DNA of 64,000 nucleotides. It comes from an uncultured Duncaniella sp. GTDB taxonomy: Bacteria; Bacteroidota; Bacteroidia; Bacteroidales; Muribaculaceae. The stretch is taken from NCBI GenBank assembly GCA_910578515.1, contig CAJTQR010000001.1, positions 620,001-684,000 on the forward strand. The letters run 5' to 3'. Below, one piece after another: positions 1 to 8,317 of this stretch. The notes under the pieces are model-generated. The model was given only the letters and a program-made list of their open reading frames with translations, did no database searches and had not been told where the DNA came from. Positions within the stretch are counted from its first letter, which is position 1; the number at the start of each line of letters is the position of its first letter. The position numbers were made by a program, and so were the translations under genes.

Positions 1-920
1 AACAGCTCTTCCTTGAATGAAGATATGGAACTCGGCCGACTGCTGTAGTCAGGCTGCATGGCATGGATAATGGTTGATGTAAGCGTTTCAGGCAATGTCG
101 GTGGCAAGAGTGCCCTTATATCCTTCTCCGTAATGGTTCTGGAATCAGGAGGATTCTGTCCTGTCAACGCAAACACCACCACAGCTCCCAACGCATAAAT
201 ATCAATCTGCGGCATGAAATTCTCCACCACACTGTACTGCTCGGGGGGAGCATAACCGTCGCGACACACAAGCATAGGTGTAATCTGAATCGGCAAACCG
301 GAATCATCGAAATGCTTGGAAGCGTAGAGACTGAAAAGCACCGGTATGGTTTTTGTGCCCGATTTCGTAAAACGGATATGACGCGGATAGATGTCGGTAT
401 GCATCACCCGGAATGAATGCAGGTGAGCCACCCCGTCGAAGATGGGCTTAAGCATAGCTCTCGCCTCATTGACGGTAAGCGGTCCCTTACGGTGCACATA
501 ATCTTCAAGCGTTTCGCCATTGAGATATTCCACCACATAGTACGACGTGTTGTTTGCGCTCATCAGCTCTAACACATCTACGATTCCGGGGACCTCACTT
601 GTGGCAGCCTCACATCTTTTTGACGCTATTACGAATGAATCGTAAAAATTATTTACAGTCGGAGCGATATCGTCGGGGGTAACGACAGTAACCCCATCGG
701 TATCCCTCCCTGAGCAACGGTGCATAAAGAACTCACGTATCATCACCGGAGTCTCCGGTCGGCGTCCCTTTGCCGAATCACGTCCCACACATTTGGCATG
801 ATAAAGAATCCCAAAGCCATCCTGACTGCGGTAGCCGGTGATTTTATAATCACTGCGCCCACCGTGCAGGATTGTCCCTATGGGTAGACCATTTACTATT
901 TTTATGTCGTTTTCTGCCAT
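1..920 (-). CDS. Ser/Thr protein kinase-fold protein, probable pseudokinase (C-terminus outside window)
   Basis: The reading frame is open from the ATG at 920 to the window edge (306 codons). It shows a complete kinase fold: a glycine-rich loop around residues 30-40 (DGFGILYHAK), beta-3 VMIREFF at 59-65, the catalytic loop at 174-181, an activation-segment end YAPPEQY, the helix-F motif DIYALG, and a C-lobe ending in SSRPSS. Canonical catalytic residues are altered. The beta-3 Lys is Arg62. The loop reads HTDIYPRH, which keeps Asp176 but replaces the Lys and Asn. The DFG position reads FSL at 196-198. I infer a pseudokinase or a scaffold; residual activity cannot be excluded. It is the last visible gene of a minus-strand operon, 25 nt after the antiporter. 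Anything after the kinase domain lies outside the window. Confidence 0.85.
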   Translation of the reverse strand, partial: MAENDIKIVNGLPIGTILHGGRSDYKITGYRSQDGFGILYHAKCVGRDSAKGRRPETPVMIREFFMHRCSGRDTDGVTVVTPDDIAPTVNNFYDSFVIASKRCEAATSEVPGIVDVLELMSANNTSYYVVEYLNGETLEDYVHRKGPLTVNEARAMLKPIFDGVAHLHSFRVMHTDIYPRHIRFTKSGTKTIPVLFSLYASKHFDDSGLPIQITPMLVCRDGYAPPEQYSVVENFMPQIDIYALGAVVVFALTGQNPPDSRTITEKDIRALLPPTLPETLTSTIIHAMQPDYSSRPSSISSFKEEL

Positions 921-945
921 GGTTAGTAGAGGTTAGGAATAGTAG

Positions 946-3204
946 TTATCCGATAGATGAGATGCGGTTGAAGTCGCCTACCACCCACAAGACATCGCCC
1001 GGTTGGAATACTAACGATGCGTCAGGCTGGATATAATCCTCATCGCGCTGCACTGCCACAAGCAGAGACTCGTAGGCATCGCGGAATTGGGAGGTGACTA
1101 TGGTTTTCCCTATCAGAGGAGAAACATCCGAAAGTCTAACGCTTGTAAATCGGACATCACCAGGTGAAGTGGCCGACACTTCGCCCGGTTCAGCCTCAAC
1201 CACAGGCAGCAGTGCCTGAATCTCATCATCAGTACCTATCACACCGAGCACATCGCCCGGAAAGATTCGTGCATCAGCGCCCGGCACCATTATCATGTTA
1301 TTACCACGCTGGATTGACGATACCGAGACACCGTATCTGGACCTCAGCGATGAGTTTTTAAGCCTCTCACCGACAAACGGGCAGTCATAGCCAACTGTCA
1401 TGTAGGCAAGATGCATGTTTGACACCAGATTGTTCTTGGCTCCGCTGCGACGCAGCTCACGCTCATTAAGATTGTCGAGGAAACGCGATTCTATCCGGTT
1501 CATCCTGCGGCGCACATTCTTAGAGAAAGAGAGCAACAGGAGAATAAACAGAGCCACGCCGAAGGTCCACCCCACACGCATCGAATAAATGGAGCTGAGA
1601 AGATAGACTATTATCACCATGGCTATCAGCAGACGCACCACTGTCATGATATGCAAAGGCACATCGAATTTAGCATTGGCAGCTATAAGACGCTCGCGTT
1701 CCGTGCGCTTGGATGCAGGATAAGTGAGAGCCATGAGAAATGGAGCCATCACTATGAGTGAGAGTATGGCGGTGAAGAATTTACCCCAGCTCGGGAATAT
1801 ACCTATAAGCAAAGGCTGCACGTAGTTCAGGCATATTATGGATAGCGCAATCAGCACGATTGAATAGAGCACTACCCTCCACAGATACCGTTTGAACAAT
1901 GAACGCCATAGAAGTCTGGTGGCACTCTCCGAGGTAGTGGCGCCGGTAGTGTAGCGGTTAATCAGGAAATGGAGCGGACGAGGCAGATGTGACTCAAGAA
2001 AAGAGTAGGCAGGGTCAGCCATCCTGATAAAATAAGGTGTGGTGAATGTGGTGATTACCGACACCGCCACCACAATCGGATAAATCTGTGGGTCAAGGAC
2101 GCCCAGCGACATACCGAGTGAAGCGATGATGAACGCAAATTCACCGATTTGTGTCAGCGAGAATCCCGACTCGATTGCCACCCTCAGTGTCTGACCTGTA
2201 AGCAGCATGCCAAATGTGCCGAAAAATATCATCCCTACTATCACGACTCCCGAAAGGATGAGTATCGGAGCCCAGTACTCCACTATCACATGAGGATTCA
2301 CCATCATACCCACCGAGATAAAGAAGACGGAGCCGAAGAGGTCCTTCACCGGCATAGTGACACGTTCGATTCTCTCGGCAAAGCTTGTTCCGGCAAGTAT
2401 CGAACCCATCACAAACGCACCCAACGCAAGGGAGAATCCACATGCCACGGAAAATACCGCCATGCCGAGACACAACCCCATGGAAATTATAAGCAGAGTC
2501 TCGCTGTTAAGGAATCTGCGCTGCGAATTGAGAAGCGACGGGAGTATGAAAACACCTACCACAAACCATATTATAAGGAAGAATAACAGTTTGCTCACAC
2601 TATATAGCATCTCGCCGCCCTCCACACTGTTGTTGATGGCGATTGACGACAGTATCACCATCATCAAAACAGCAAAAAGGTCCTCCACAATCAGTACGGC
2701 AAAAACCAACGATGCGAATTTCTTGTGGCGCAGGTTGAGGTCAGTGAATGCTTTTATAATAATGGTGGTCGACGACATTGAAAGCATGCCACCAAGAAAA
2801 AGACTGTTGATATGTGAGAAACCAAGGAAGTGCCCTACTCCAAAGCCGGCACCCATCATGCCGCATACAATAAACAAAGCCGTCACAACGGCCGAACCGC
2901 CGGCATTGACAAGTTTCTTGAAGCTAAATTCCAGACCTAATGAAAAGAGGAGCACAATAATACCAATCTGCGCCCAGAAATCTATGTTTGCCTCGGTGGT
3001 CACCGATGGGAGATACTCGAAATGCGGACTGGCAAGAAATCCCGCCACAATATACCCTAACACCACCGGCTGTTTCAGCCATTTGAACAGGAGTGTTGTG
3101 AGCGCACCAAGTATCAGGATAAAAGCGAGGTCTTGTATAAGACCCTCAATGTTGAATGATTCCGAAGCTGTCGCGGCGACGTTGAGTAGTATAAAATTAA
3201 GCAT
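946..3204 (-). CDS. Kef/CPA2-type cation:proton antiporter with two C-terminal TrkA-C (RCK-C) domains
   Basis: 752 residues. About twelve hydrophobic segments in residues 15-395 form a Na+/H+-exchanger-type membrane domain, with typical motifs such as GYIVAGFLASP and LFSLGLEFSFKKL. Additional membrane segments lie near residues 440-560. Two soluble TrkA-C-like domains follow (roughly 600-675 and 685-752), each with the pattern of a GDVLGVIG or GDVLWVVG strand. No NAD-binding RCK-N domain is visible between membrane and C-domains, so the gating ligand is unclear. By family it should exchange K+ or Na+ for protons across the inner membrane. It sits 25 nt after mgtC and 25 nt before the kinase-like gene, so it is very probably cotranscribed with both. 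Confidence 0.9.
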   Translation of the reverse strand: MLNFILLNVAATASESFNIEGLIQDLAFILILGALTTLLFKWLKQPVVLGYIVAGFLASPHFEYLPSVTTEANIDFWAQIGIIVLLFSLGLEFSFKKLVNAGGSAVVTALFIVCGMMGAGFGVGHFLGFSHINSLFLGGMLSMSSTTIIIKAFTDLNLRHKKFASLVFAVLIVEDLFAVLMMVILSSIAINNSVEGGEMLYSVSKLLFFLIIWFVVGVFILPSLLNSQRRFLNSETLLIISMGLCLGMAVFSVACGFSLALGAFVMGSILAGTSFAERIERVTMPVKDLFGSVFFISVGMMVNPHVIVEYWAPILILSGVVIVGMIFFGTFGMLLTGQTLRVAIESGFSLTQIGEFAFIIASLGMSLGVLDPQIYPIVVAVSVITTFTTPYFIRMADPAYSFLESHLPRPLHFLINRYTTGATTSESATRLLWRSLFKRYLWRVVLYSIVLIALSIICLNYVQPLLIGIFPSWGKFFTAILSLIVMAPFLMALTYPASKRTERERLIAANAKFDVPLHIMTVVRLLIAMVIIVYLLSSIYSMRVGWTFGVALFILLLLSFSKNVRRRMNRIESRFLDNLNERELRRSGAKNNLVSNMHLAYMTVGYDCPFVGERLKNSSLRSRYGVSVSSIQRGNNMIMVPGADARIFPGDVLGVIGTDDEIQALLPVVEAEPGEVSATSPGDVRFTSVRLSDVSPLIGKTIVTSQFRDAYESLLVAVQRDEDYIQPDASLVFQPGDVLWVVGDFNRISSIG

Positions 3205-3229
3205 GATAAATTAGCTTCTGTCTGGTTCT

Positions 3230-3946
3230 TTATGAGAGGTCGGCTTGGTTGCTGAGTGAGATGGAGATAGTGGGATTAATATTGTGAAGAGCATCGAACA
3301 CATCAACGAAATCGGACTTCTCGGCAGTGAGAATCAACAGATTGAGACGTGTAGTATTGTTTTCATAGTCATATTCCACATATACTCTTGACAAATGTAT
3401 GGCGAACTTCGAGAGAGCATCCTCATAAGGACGGATACTCTTCACTATACCCTTCACTTTCAACCTGATGGTACGGGCCTCGTTGCCCACATTTACCTTG
3501 TGCTCTATTTCTTCAAGGATGATGAGCACCACAAGCACGAGTGCTGTAGCAACAAGTGCAATTAGATACAGACCGCACCCTACCGCCATGCCGATGGTGG
3601 CTATTATCCAGATACCGGCCGCAGTGGTAAGACCACGCACCGAACCTTTCATCTGAATAATGGTACCTGCACCAAGGAAACCGATACCTGAGATGACCTG
3701 TGCCGCGATACGACTCGGGTCACCACGCAGCAGTCCCACAGTCTCCTGACATACGTAAATAGAGAGCATCATGGCTATGCAAGCGCCCATTGAAATCAAT
3801 GCGAATGTGCGCAAGCCCGCCATCTGACCCTTACGCTTGCGTTCCACACCGACTATACTTCCCAGCACAAGACTGAGAACGATACGAAACACAGCGCTTC
3901 CCGTGGTCAGTTGCACGCCGTTTACCGTATGCCAAAATTCATCCAT
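3230..3946 (-). CDS. MgtC/SapB family inner-membrane protein
   Basis: 238 residues. The N-terminal half (about 20-145) has four to five membrane helices with the family signatures GSIVGVERKRKGQMAGLRT and GIGFLGAGTII. The soluble C-terminal part (about 150-238) resembles the ACT-like tail of longer MgtC proteins. MgtC relatives in other bacteria affect Mg2+ limitation survival and ATP synthase or phosphate uptake; the role here is inferred from family only. The gene begins 7 nt after the coiled-coil gene and is followed closely by the antiporter, so this looks like an ion or envelope homeostasis operon. Confidence 0.88.
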   Translation of the reverse strand: MDEFWHTVNGVQLTTGSAVFRIVLSLVLGSIVGVERKRKGQMAGLRTFALISMGACIAMMLSIYVCQETVGLLRGDPSRIAAQVISGIGFLGAGTIIQMKGSVRGLTTAAGIWIIATIGMAVGCGLYLIALVATALVLVVLIILEEIEHKVNVGNEARTIRLKVKGIVKSIRPYEDALSKFAIHLSRVYVEYDYENNTTRLNLLILTAEKSDFVDVFDALHNINPTISISLSNQADLS

Positions 3947-3953
3947 CGGGTTG

Positions 3954-4868
3954 TTATTTCTTCAAAGTGAAATGACGTGATGTCAGGCGATAGCCATCGG
4001 TAAAGAGTTCAACGGTGTAATCGCCGGGGGTAAGAGTTGTGTTCACATCCCAATATATCACCACACCTGAAATCTCATCGCCGGAGTATTCCACAGTTTT
4101 CTTTGCTGTACAAGGTATAGCTCTGCCTTCGAAATCGAAGCTACCGGCACCACCGAGGAGCTGACCTTCAGGATTGGTTATGCGGAGGTATATTATCTTG
4201 TTGCCTACAGGGGTGGAATTGTTCTGAGGAATGGTGAAAGTAACCTTCAGCTGCTTTGCCTTGGTGACATTTTTCTCAACCTTACCATTTTTCTTCAATC
4301 CCACAAGCGATACGCCTGTCACATTAAGCTTTTCAGCGAGCGTCATTCTCTCACTCAGAGTCTCATTGCTACGGGTCACCTCTTTCACTCTTGATGAAAG
4401 GCGTTCATTCTGAGCCTTAATCTCGCTGTTCTCAGCACGCAGACCGGCATTCTCCTTATTTAGTGAGTCAATCTGCTCTATGTAATGACGCAAAAGACTT
4501 TTAAGAGTCGAGATTTCGTTCTGGAGCTCCTTGATGCGAGCCTGCGATTTCACCTTCTCGCTCTTGAGTTCCTGCATAAGCTGCTCCACCTTTGCCTTTG
4601 CAGCGGTATACTTAGCCAAAATGGTATCATTGGCAAGACGCTGGGCCTGGTCTTCATATTGCTGATATGCCGCGTTGAGCATATCAAATTCATTTGACAG
4701 TTGCAACTGTTCGTTGGTGAGTTGAAGTTCCTCATTCTCCATACGGGCTTCCTGCACCTGTGATTTGAGGGATGCGACCTGAGTGACGCCAAAACCTACC
4801 ACAATCAATAAAAGAGCCGCAAGCACAATCGCCACGATTACCATGGGAGACAATTTCTTATTCTTCAT
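3954..4868 (-). CDS. Membrane-anchored coiled-coil protein of unknown function
   Basis: 304 residues from ATG 4868. A longer open frame reaches 4985, but it crosses the promoter at 4908-4938, so the start at 4868 (MKNKKLSPM) is preferred. One membrane helix spans about residues 8-30. It is followed by a long coiled coil (about 35-185) rich in Glu, Lys, Leu and Gln heptads. A beta-rich C-terminal domain (about 195-304) includes KLNVTGVSLVGLKKNGK and ends LTSRHFTLKK. The topology suggests a periplasmic rod with a globular tip. I know similar proteins only as conserved hypotheticals of Bacteroidales. It is the first gene of the operon with mgtC, the antiporter and the kinase-like gene. Confidence 0.8.
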   Translation of the reverse strand: MKNKKLSPMVIVAIVLAALLLIVVGFGVTQVASLKSQVQEARMENEELQLTNEQLQLSNEFDMLNAAYQQYEDQAQRLANDTILAKYTAAKAKVEQLMQELKSEKVKSQARIKELQNEISTLKSLLRHYIEQIDSLNKENAGLRAENSEIKAQNERLSSRVKEVTRSNETLSERMTLAEKLNVTGVSLVGLKKNGKVEKNVTKAKQLKVTFTIPQNNSTPVGNKIIYLRITNPEGQLLGGAGSFDFEGRAIPCTAKKTVEYSGDEISGVVIYWDVNTTLTPGDYTVELFTDGYRLTSRHFTLKK

Positions 4869-4907
4869 AAACCAATTTAGTTTTGTAGTTTTAGAGTGTC
4901 TGAACTG

Positions 4908-4938
4908 CAAAATTACTAAACACCTACCGATTAACCAA
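4908..4938 (-). promoter_or_regulatory. Promoter of the coiled-coil/mgtC/antiporter/kinase operon
   Basis: On the minus strand TTG (4938-4936), a 20-nt spacer and TAATTTTG (4915-4908) match the Bacteroidetes -33/-7 consensus exactly. It lies 40 nt before ATG 4868 and excludes the upstream in-frame start at 4985. No comparable element is seen between the downstream genes. Confidence 0.7.
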
Positions 4939-5098
4939 ATCTCCACCCGAAAAGTTTCCGGAATGCCACAGATTATCGGTGACATTGAGATTTCAATAAG
5001 CTGCGGCAGAGATATAATCTGGTTCCACAGACAATAGCATCATGGCTGCCACAAAACCGGTGGCAACGCAGTTTTATGAAACTTTGGAGCGGTTCAAT

Positions 5099-5129
5099 TT
5101 GGTAATTTGATGGGGGTGATGTATCTTTG
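5099..5129 (+). promoter_or_regulatory. Promoter of the TamA-like gene
   Basis: TTG at 5099-5101, 20 nt, then TATCTTTG at 5122-5129. The element overlaps the most upstream in-frame start candidates (TTG 5107, ATG 5110, ATG 5119), so these cannot be used from this promoter. ATG 5146 is therefore the start. Confidence 0.7.
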
Positions 5130-5145
5130 CAAGGTTTTTAATGAA

Positions 5146-7497
5146 ATGCAGTCTTATCGACTTATCCACATATTTTTTGTAGTTTTGGCTATCCTCTTGC
5201 TCGCGGCAGGATGCAGCTCTACACGCCATGTACCCGACGGTGAGTACATGCTTGATGATGTAACCATCAAAGTAAATGGCGATAAGGATATTTCAAGCCA
5301 GGAACTTGCCAACTATCTGCGACAGACTCCCAACCATGAAGTGCTCGGATTCTGGAAACTGCAACTCGGCACGTATAATCTCTCAGGCAAGGACACTACC
5401 AAATGGTACAACCGCTGGGTGCGCCGTATGGGACAACCACCGGTGATTTATAAACAGAGTCTTACAGATGCCTCCGCGCGTCAGCTTGACCTTGCGCTCA
5501 CCAACCGTGGCTATCTTGAAGCCACAGTGGAAGTCGACACAATAATGACACCCGAAGAGAAGAAAATTGATGTGATATACTCCATCAACACAGGTGAGCC
5601 ACACAAAATAACCTCAATAGACTACGACATCCCCGACACAGCCGTGGCTCGGATTGTGATGAGCGATTCCCTACTCTTCACGCTCAAACCGGGCGACAAA
5701 TTCGACCGTGACAATCTCGACTCTGAGCGCACACTCATCACACAGCGTCTGCGCAACCACGGATATTATGCCTTCAATAAGGAGTATATAACATTCTATG
5801 CTGACACAGCAGAAAACTCGAAAGATGTGAGCCTGACCATGACAGTACGTCCACCGCGCAAAGCTCTAGGCGACCGCACTCCGTTAGATTCACTCTCGTC
5901 ACACAGCAAATACTTCATAAACCGTGTCTATTTTGTCACTGATTCAAAAGGTGGCACCTCAATAGCCGACATAAAATCCGAGGCTGTCGATACCGTACAT
6001 TACAAAGATGTGACCATCCTCTATGGCACCGACCGTTACCTCACCCCCTCCACTCTTCAGGAAAAATGCTTCATCACTCCCGGTGATATATATAAATCGG
6101 CGGAGGTTGACCGTACTTACGAGTCGCTTAGCCGACTGGGCATTCTCAAGTCAATCAATATCGAACTTGTACCGGTAGGAATGATTGACGGCAACCAATG
6201 GCTCGACGCCTACATACTCCTTAGCCGCAACAAGAAACAATCAATCACCTTCGATGTGGAAGGCACCAATTCAGAGGGGGACCTCGGATTCGGTATAGGC
6301 GCCACCTACCAGCACCGCAATCTTGCCAAAGGCTCGCAACTTCTCACAGCCCGTCTGCGCATGAATTACGAGAGTCTGTCAGGTAGTTTCAACGGTCTTA
6401 TCAATGACCGATACACGGAATATGCAGGTGAAGTCGGCATCACATTCCCGCGATTTGAATTTCCTTTCGCATCGCAGAGAGTGAAACAACGCCTGAACGT
6501 ATCGACTGAATTTGCGGTATCATTCAACTATCAGGAACGACCTGAGTACACCCGAATCATAGCGGGAGCGGCGTGGAAATATAAATGGGTAAACCGCGAG
6601 AATACCCGCCGCCACAATTTCGACCTTCTGGATATAAACTACGTTTACCTGCCGGAACGCACACTCGACTTCCTTGACCAGATTGCGCCCGACAATCCGC
6701 TGCTGCGCTATAGCTATGAGGACCACTTCATCATGAGCATGGCGTACAGATATTATTTCACAAACAAACGTATACCCTCCACCCTGCTCCGCCGCTACAC
6801 TCTCCAGCCCACGGTCTACACCATCCGCGCCTCTTTGGAGACTGCCGGCAACCTCCTATACCTTCTGTCGTCAATGTCAAGCGCACAGCGCCACGACGGT
6901 GTGTATGAGGTATTCGGCATAAAATATTCGCAATATGTGAAAGGAGAAATCGATTACAGTATAACCCGCAACTTTGACAGCCGCCACTCACTTGCCTTCC
7001 ATGTAGGAGGTGGCATCGGTGTCCCCTACGGCAACTCCACAGTGATGCCGTTTGAGAAGCGTTTTTATGCAGGTGGCGCCAACGGAGTGAGAGGCTGGGG
7101 TGTGCGCACACTCGGACCGGGAAGCTATAATTCACGCAATTCCGTGACCGACTTCATAAACCAATGCGGCGATATCCGTCTCGACCTTAGCCTCGAATAC
7201 CGCACCAAACTGTTTTGGGTACTCGAAGGTGGCGCATTCGTAGATGCCGGAAATATCTGGACTATCCATAATTATGAAAATCAACCCGGAGGTATGTTCC
7301 GATTCAATACATTCTGGAAGCAGATAGCCATGGCGTACGGTGTGGGTCTGCGATTTGACTTCACATACTTCCTGCTCCGCCTCGACCTTGGTCTCAAAGC
7401 CTACAACCCGGCACGCGACCAGGAGCGCTGGCCTATCATCCACCCCGACTGGCACAGAGATGCGACATTCCACTTCGCAGTAGGCTATCCATTCTAA
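5146..7497 (+). CDS. BamA/TamA-family (Omp85) outer-membrane assembly protein, lipoprotein-type signal
   Basis: 783 residues from ATG 5146, chosen because the promoter lies just upstream. The N-terminus has a hydrophobic segment ending in LLAAGC, a lipobox. POTRA-like repeats occupy roughly residues 30-400, and a C-terminal 16-strand barrel domain follows (about 410-783). The conserved loop-6 region is visible as FYAGGANGVRGWGVRTLGPG, the Omp85 signature. The last residue is Phe, typical of barrel proteins recognised by the Bam complex. The expected role is insertion or translocation of outer-membrane proteins. A lipidated Omp85 protein of this size is common in Bacteroidetes and is distinct from essential BamA. 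The next gene follows after 82 nt without a clear promoter. Confidence 0.88.
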   Translation: MQSYRLIHIFFVVLAILLLAAGCSSTRHVPDGEYMLDDVTIKVNGDKDISSQELANYLRQTPNHEVLGFWKLQLGTYNLSGKDTTKWYNRWVRRMGQPPVIYKQSLTDASARQLDLALTNRGYLEATVEVDTIMTPEEKKIDVIYSINTGEPHKITSIDYDIPDTAVARIVMSDSLLFTLKPGDKFDRDNLDSERTLITQRLRNHGYYAFNKEYITFYADTAENSKDVSLTMTVRPPRKALGDRTPLDSLSSHSKYFINRVYFVTDSKGGTSIADIKSEAVDTVHYKDVTILYGTDRYLTPSTLQEKCFITPGDIYKSAEVDRTYESLSRLGILKSINIELVPVGMIDGNQWLDAYILLSRNKKQSITFDVEGTNSEGDLGFGIGATYQHRNLAKGSQLLTARLRMNYESLSGSFNGLINDRYTEYAGEVGITFPRFEFPFASQRVKQRLNVSTEFAVSFNYQERPEYTRIIAGAAWKYKWVNRENTRRHNFDLLDINYVYLPERTLDFLDQIAPDNPLLRYSYEDHFIMSMAYRYYFTNKRIPSTLLRRYTLQPTVYTIRASLETAGNLLYLLSSMSSAQRHDGVYEVFGIKYSQYVKGEIDYSITRNFDSRHSLAFHVGGGIGVPYGNSTVMPFEKRFYAGGANGVRGWGVRTLGPGSYNSRNSVTDFINQCGDIRLDLSLEYRTKLFWVLEGGAFVDAGNIWTIHNYENQPGGMFRFNTFWKQIAMAYGVGLRFDFTYFLLRLDLGLKAYNPARDQERWPIIHPDWHRDATFHFAVGYPF

Positions 7498-7579
7498 AAA
7501 AGTGTACCGGTCTTTTTTATTATTTATTATTTGACACCCTCTTAAAATCCCCCCCTCTAACCAACAACATCATCCGACA

Positions 7580-8254
7580 ATGAAACATCTCGTAATATTC
7601 GACCTCGACGGCACACTGCTCAACACCATCGACGACCTTGGTGCCGCCACCAACTTCGCTCTGCGCGAATGCGGATATCCCGAACACAATCTTGCCTCCT
7701 ATCCGATGTTTGTGGGCAATGGAGTGTCACGCCTGATAGAACGCGCACTCCCCGAGGATGAACGCTCGCCTGAAAATGTGCTCCGTCTCCGCGAAAAATT
7801 CACTGAATATTACGACGTGCATTGCACTGACCTGACTTCCCCCTACCCGGGCATTGTCGACATGCTCAACACCCTGCAGGAAATGGGAGTAAGAATGGCG
7901 GTGGCATCCAATAAGTATCATGAAGCTGTAGGTCGACTTATAGACCATTTCTTTCCTCAAATAGAATGGGGAGCAGTAGAAGGACAGAAAGAGGGAGTGC
8001 CGGTAAAGCCCGACCCATCAATCGTATTTGAAATTCTTGCAAAATGCCCCGCAAGAAAATCGAAAGTGCTCTATGTCGGAGACTCAGGAGTGGATATGGA
8101 AACCGCACGACGTGCCTGTGTCGACTCCGCCGGAGTAACATGGGGCTTCCGCCCGGTGAAAGAACTGCGCGACTATCATGCCGACAATATAGTCAACACC
8201 CCCGAGGAAATCATCACAATCGTGAAACGTCCCGGACTTGAACTTGACAGTTGA
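7580..8254 (+). CDS. HAD-superfamily hydrolase, phosphoglycolate phosphatase-like
   Basis: 224 residues. Motif I is FDLDGTLLNT at residues 6-15, with nucleophile Asp and acid/base Asp. Motif II is the Ser in VASNKY. Motif III/IV is the Lys of VKPDPS followed by YVGDSGVDMETA. An alpha-helical cap of the type seen in Gph/PGMB proteins lies between motif I and II. The likely substrate is a small phosphate ester such as 2-phosphoglycolate, but HAD substrate specificity cannot be read from sequence. It is in the same orientation as the TamA-like gene upstream and the histidine kinase downstream, with gaps of 82 and 63 nt. Confidence 0.85.
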   Translation: MKHLVIFDLDGTLLNTIDDLGAATNFALRECGYPEHNLASYPMFVGNGVSRLIERALPEDERSPENVLRLREKFTEYYDVHCTDLTSPYPGIVDMLNTLQEMGVRMAVASNKYHEAVGRLIDHFFPQIEWGAVEGQKEGVPVKPDPSIVFEILAKCPARKSKVLYVGDSGVDMETARRACVDSAGVTWGFRPVKELRDYHADNIVNTPEEIITIVKRPGLELDS

Positions 8255-8317
8255 CATTAACTTCGACCGTCAACCTTAAATAAATATACCAAACCACCAC
8301 ATTATAGCAAATCTGAC

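Noticed and set aside
2357..3214. 285-codon plus-strand ORF opposite the antiporter gene
   Set aside because: It is entirely antisense to a clear antiporter with normal membrane segments and motifs; its translation has no recognisable signature, and it follows the codon pattern of the gene beneath it.
5107..5145. Upstream start codons for the TamA-like gene (TTG 5107, ATG 5110, ATG 5119)
   Set aside because: They lie between or inside the -33 and -7 promoter elements, and the added residues would spoil the signal peptide.
7495..7523. A/T hairpin AAAAAAG...CTTTTTT after the TamA-like gene as terminator
   Set aside because: The stem is almost only A-T pairs and the downstream gene has no clear promoter, so termination there is not supported.
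8268..8275. Short inverted repeat GTTGAC...GTCAAC before the histidine kinase as an operator
   Set aside because: Six-base arms in a gap of this length are expected by chance and no conserved spacing supports a binding site.
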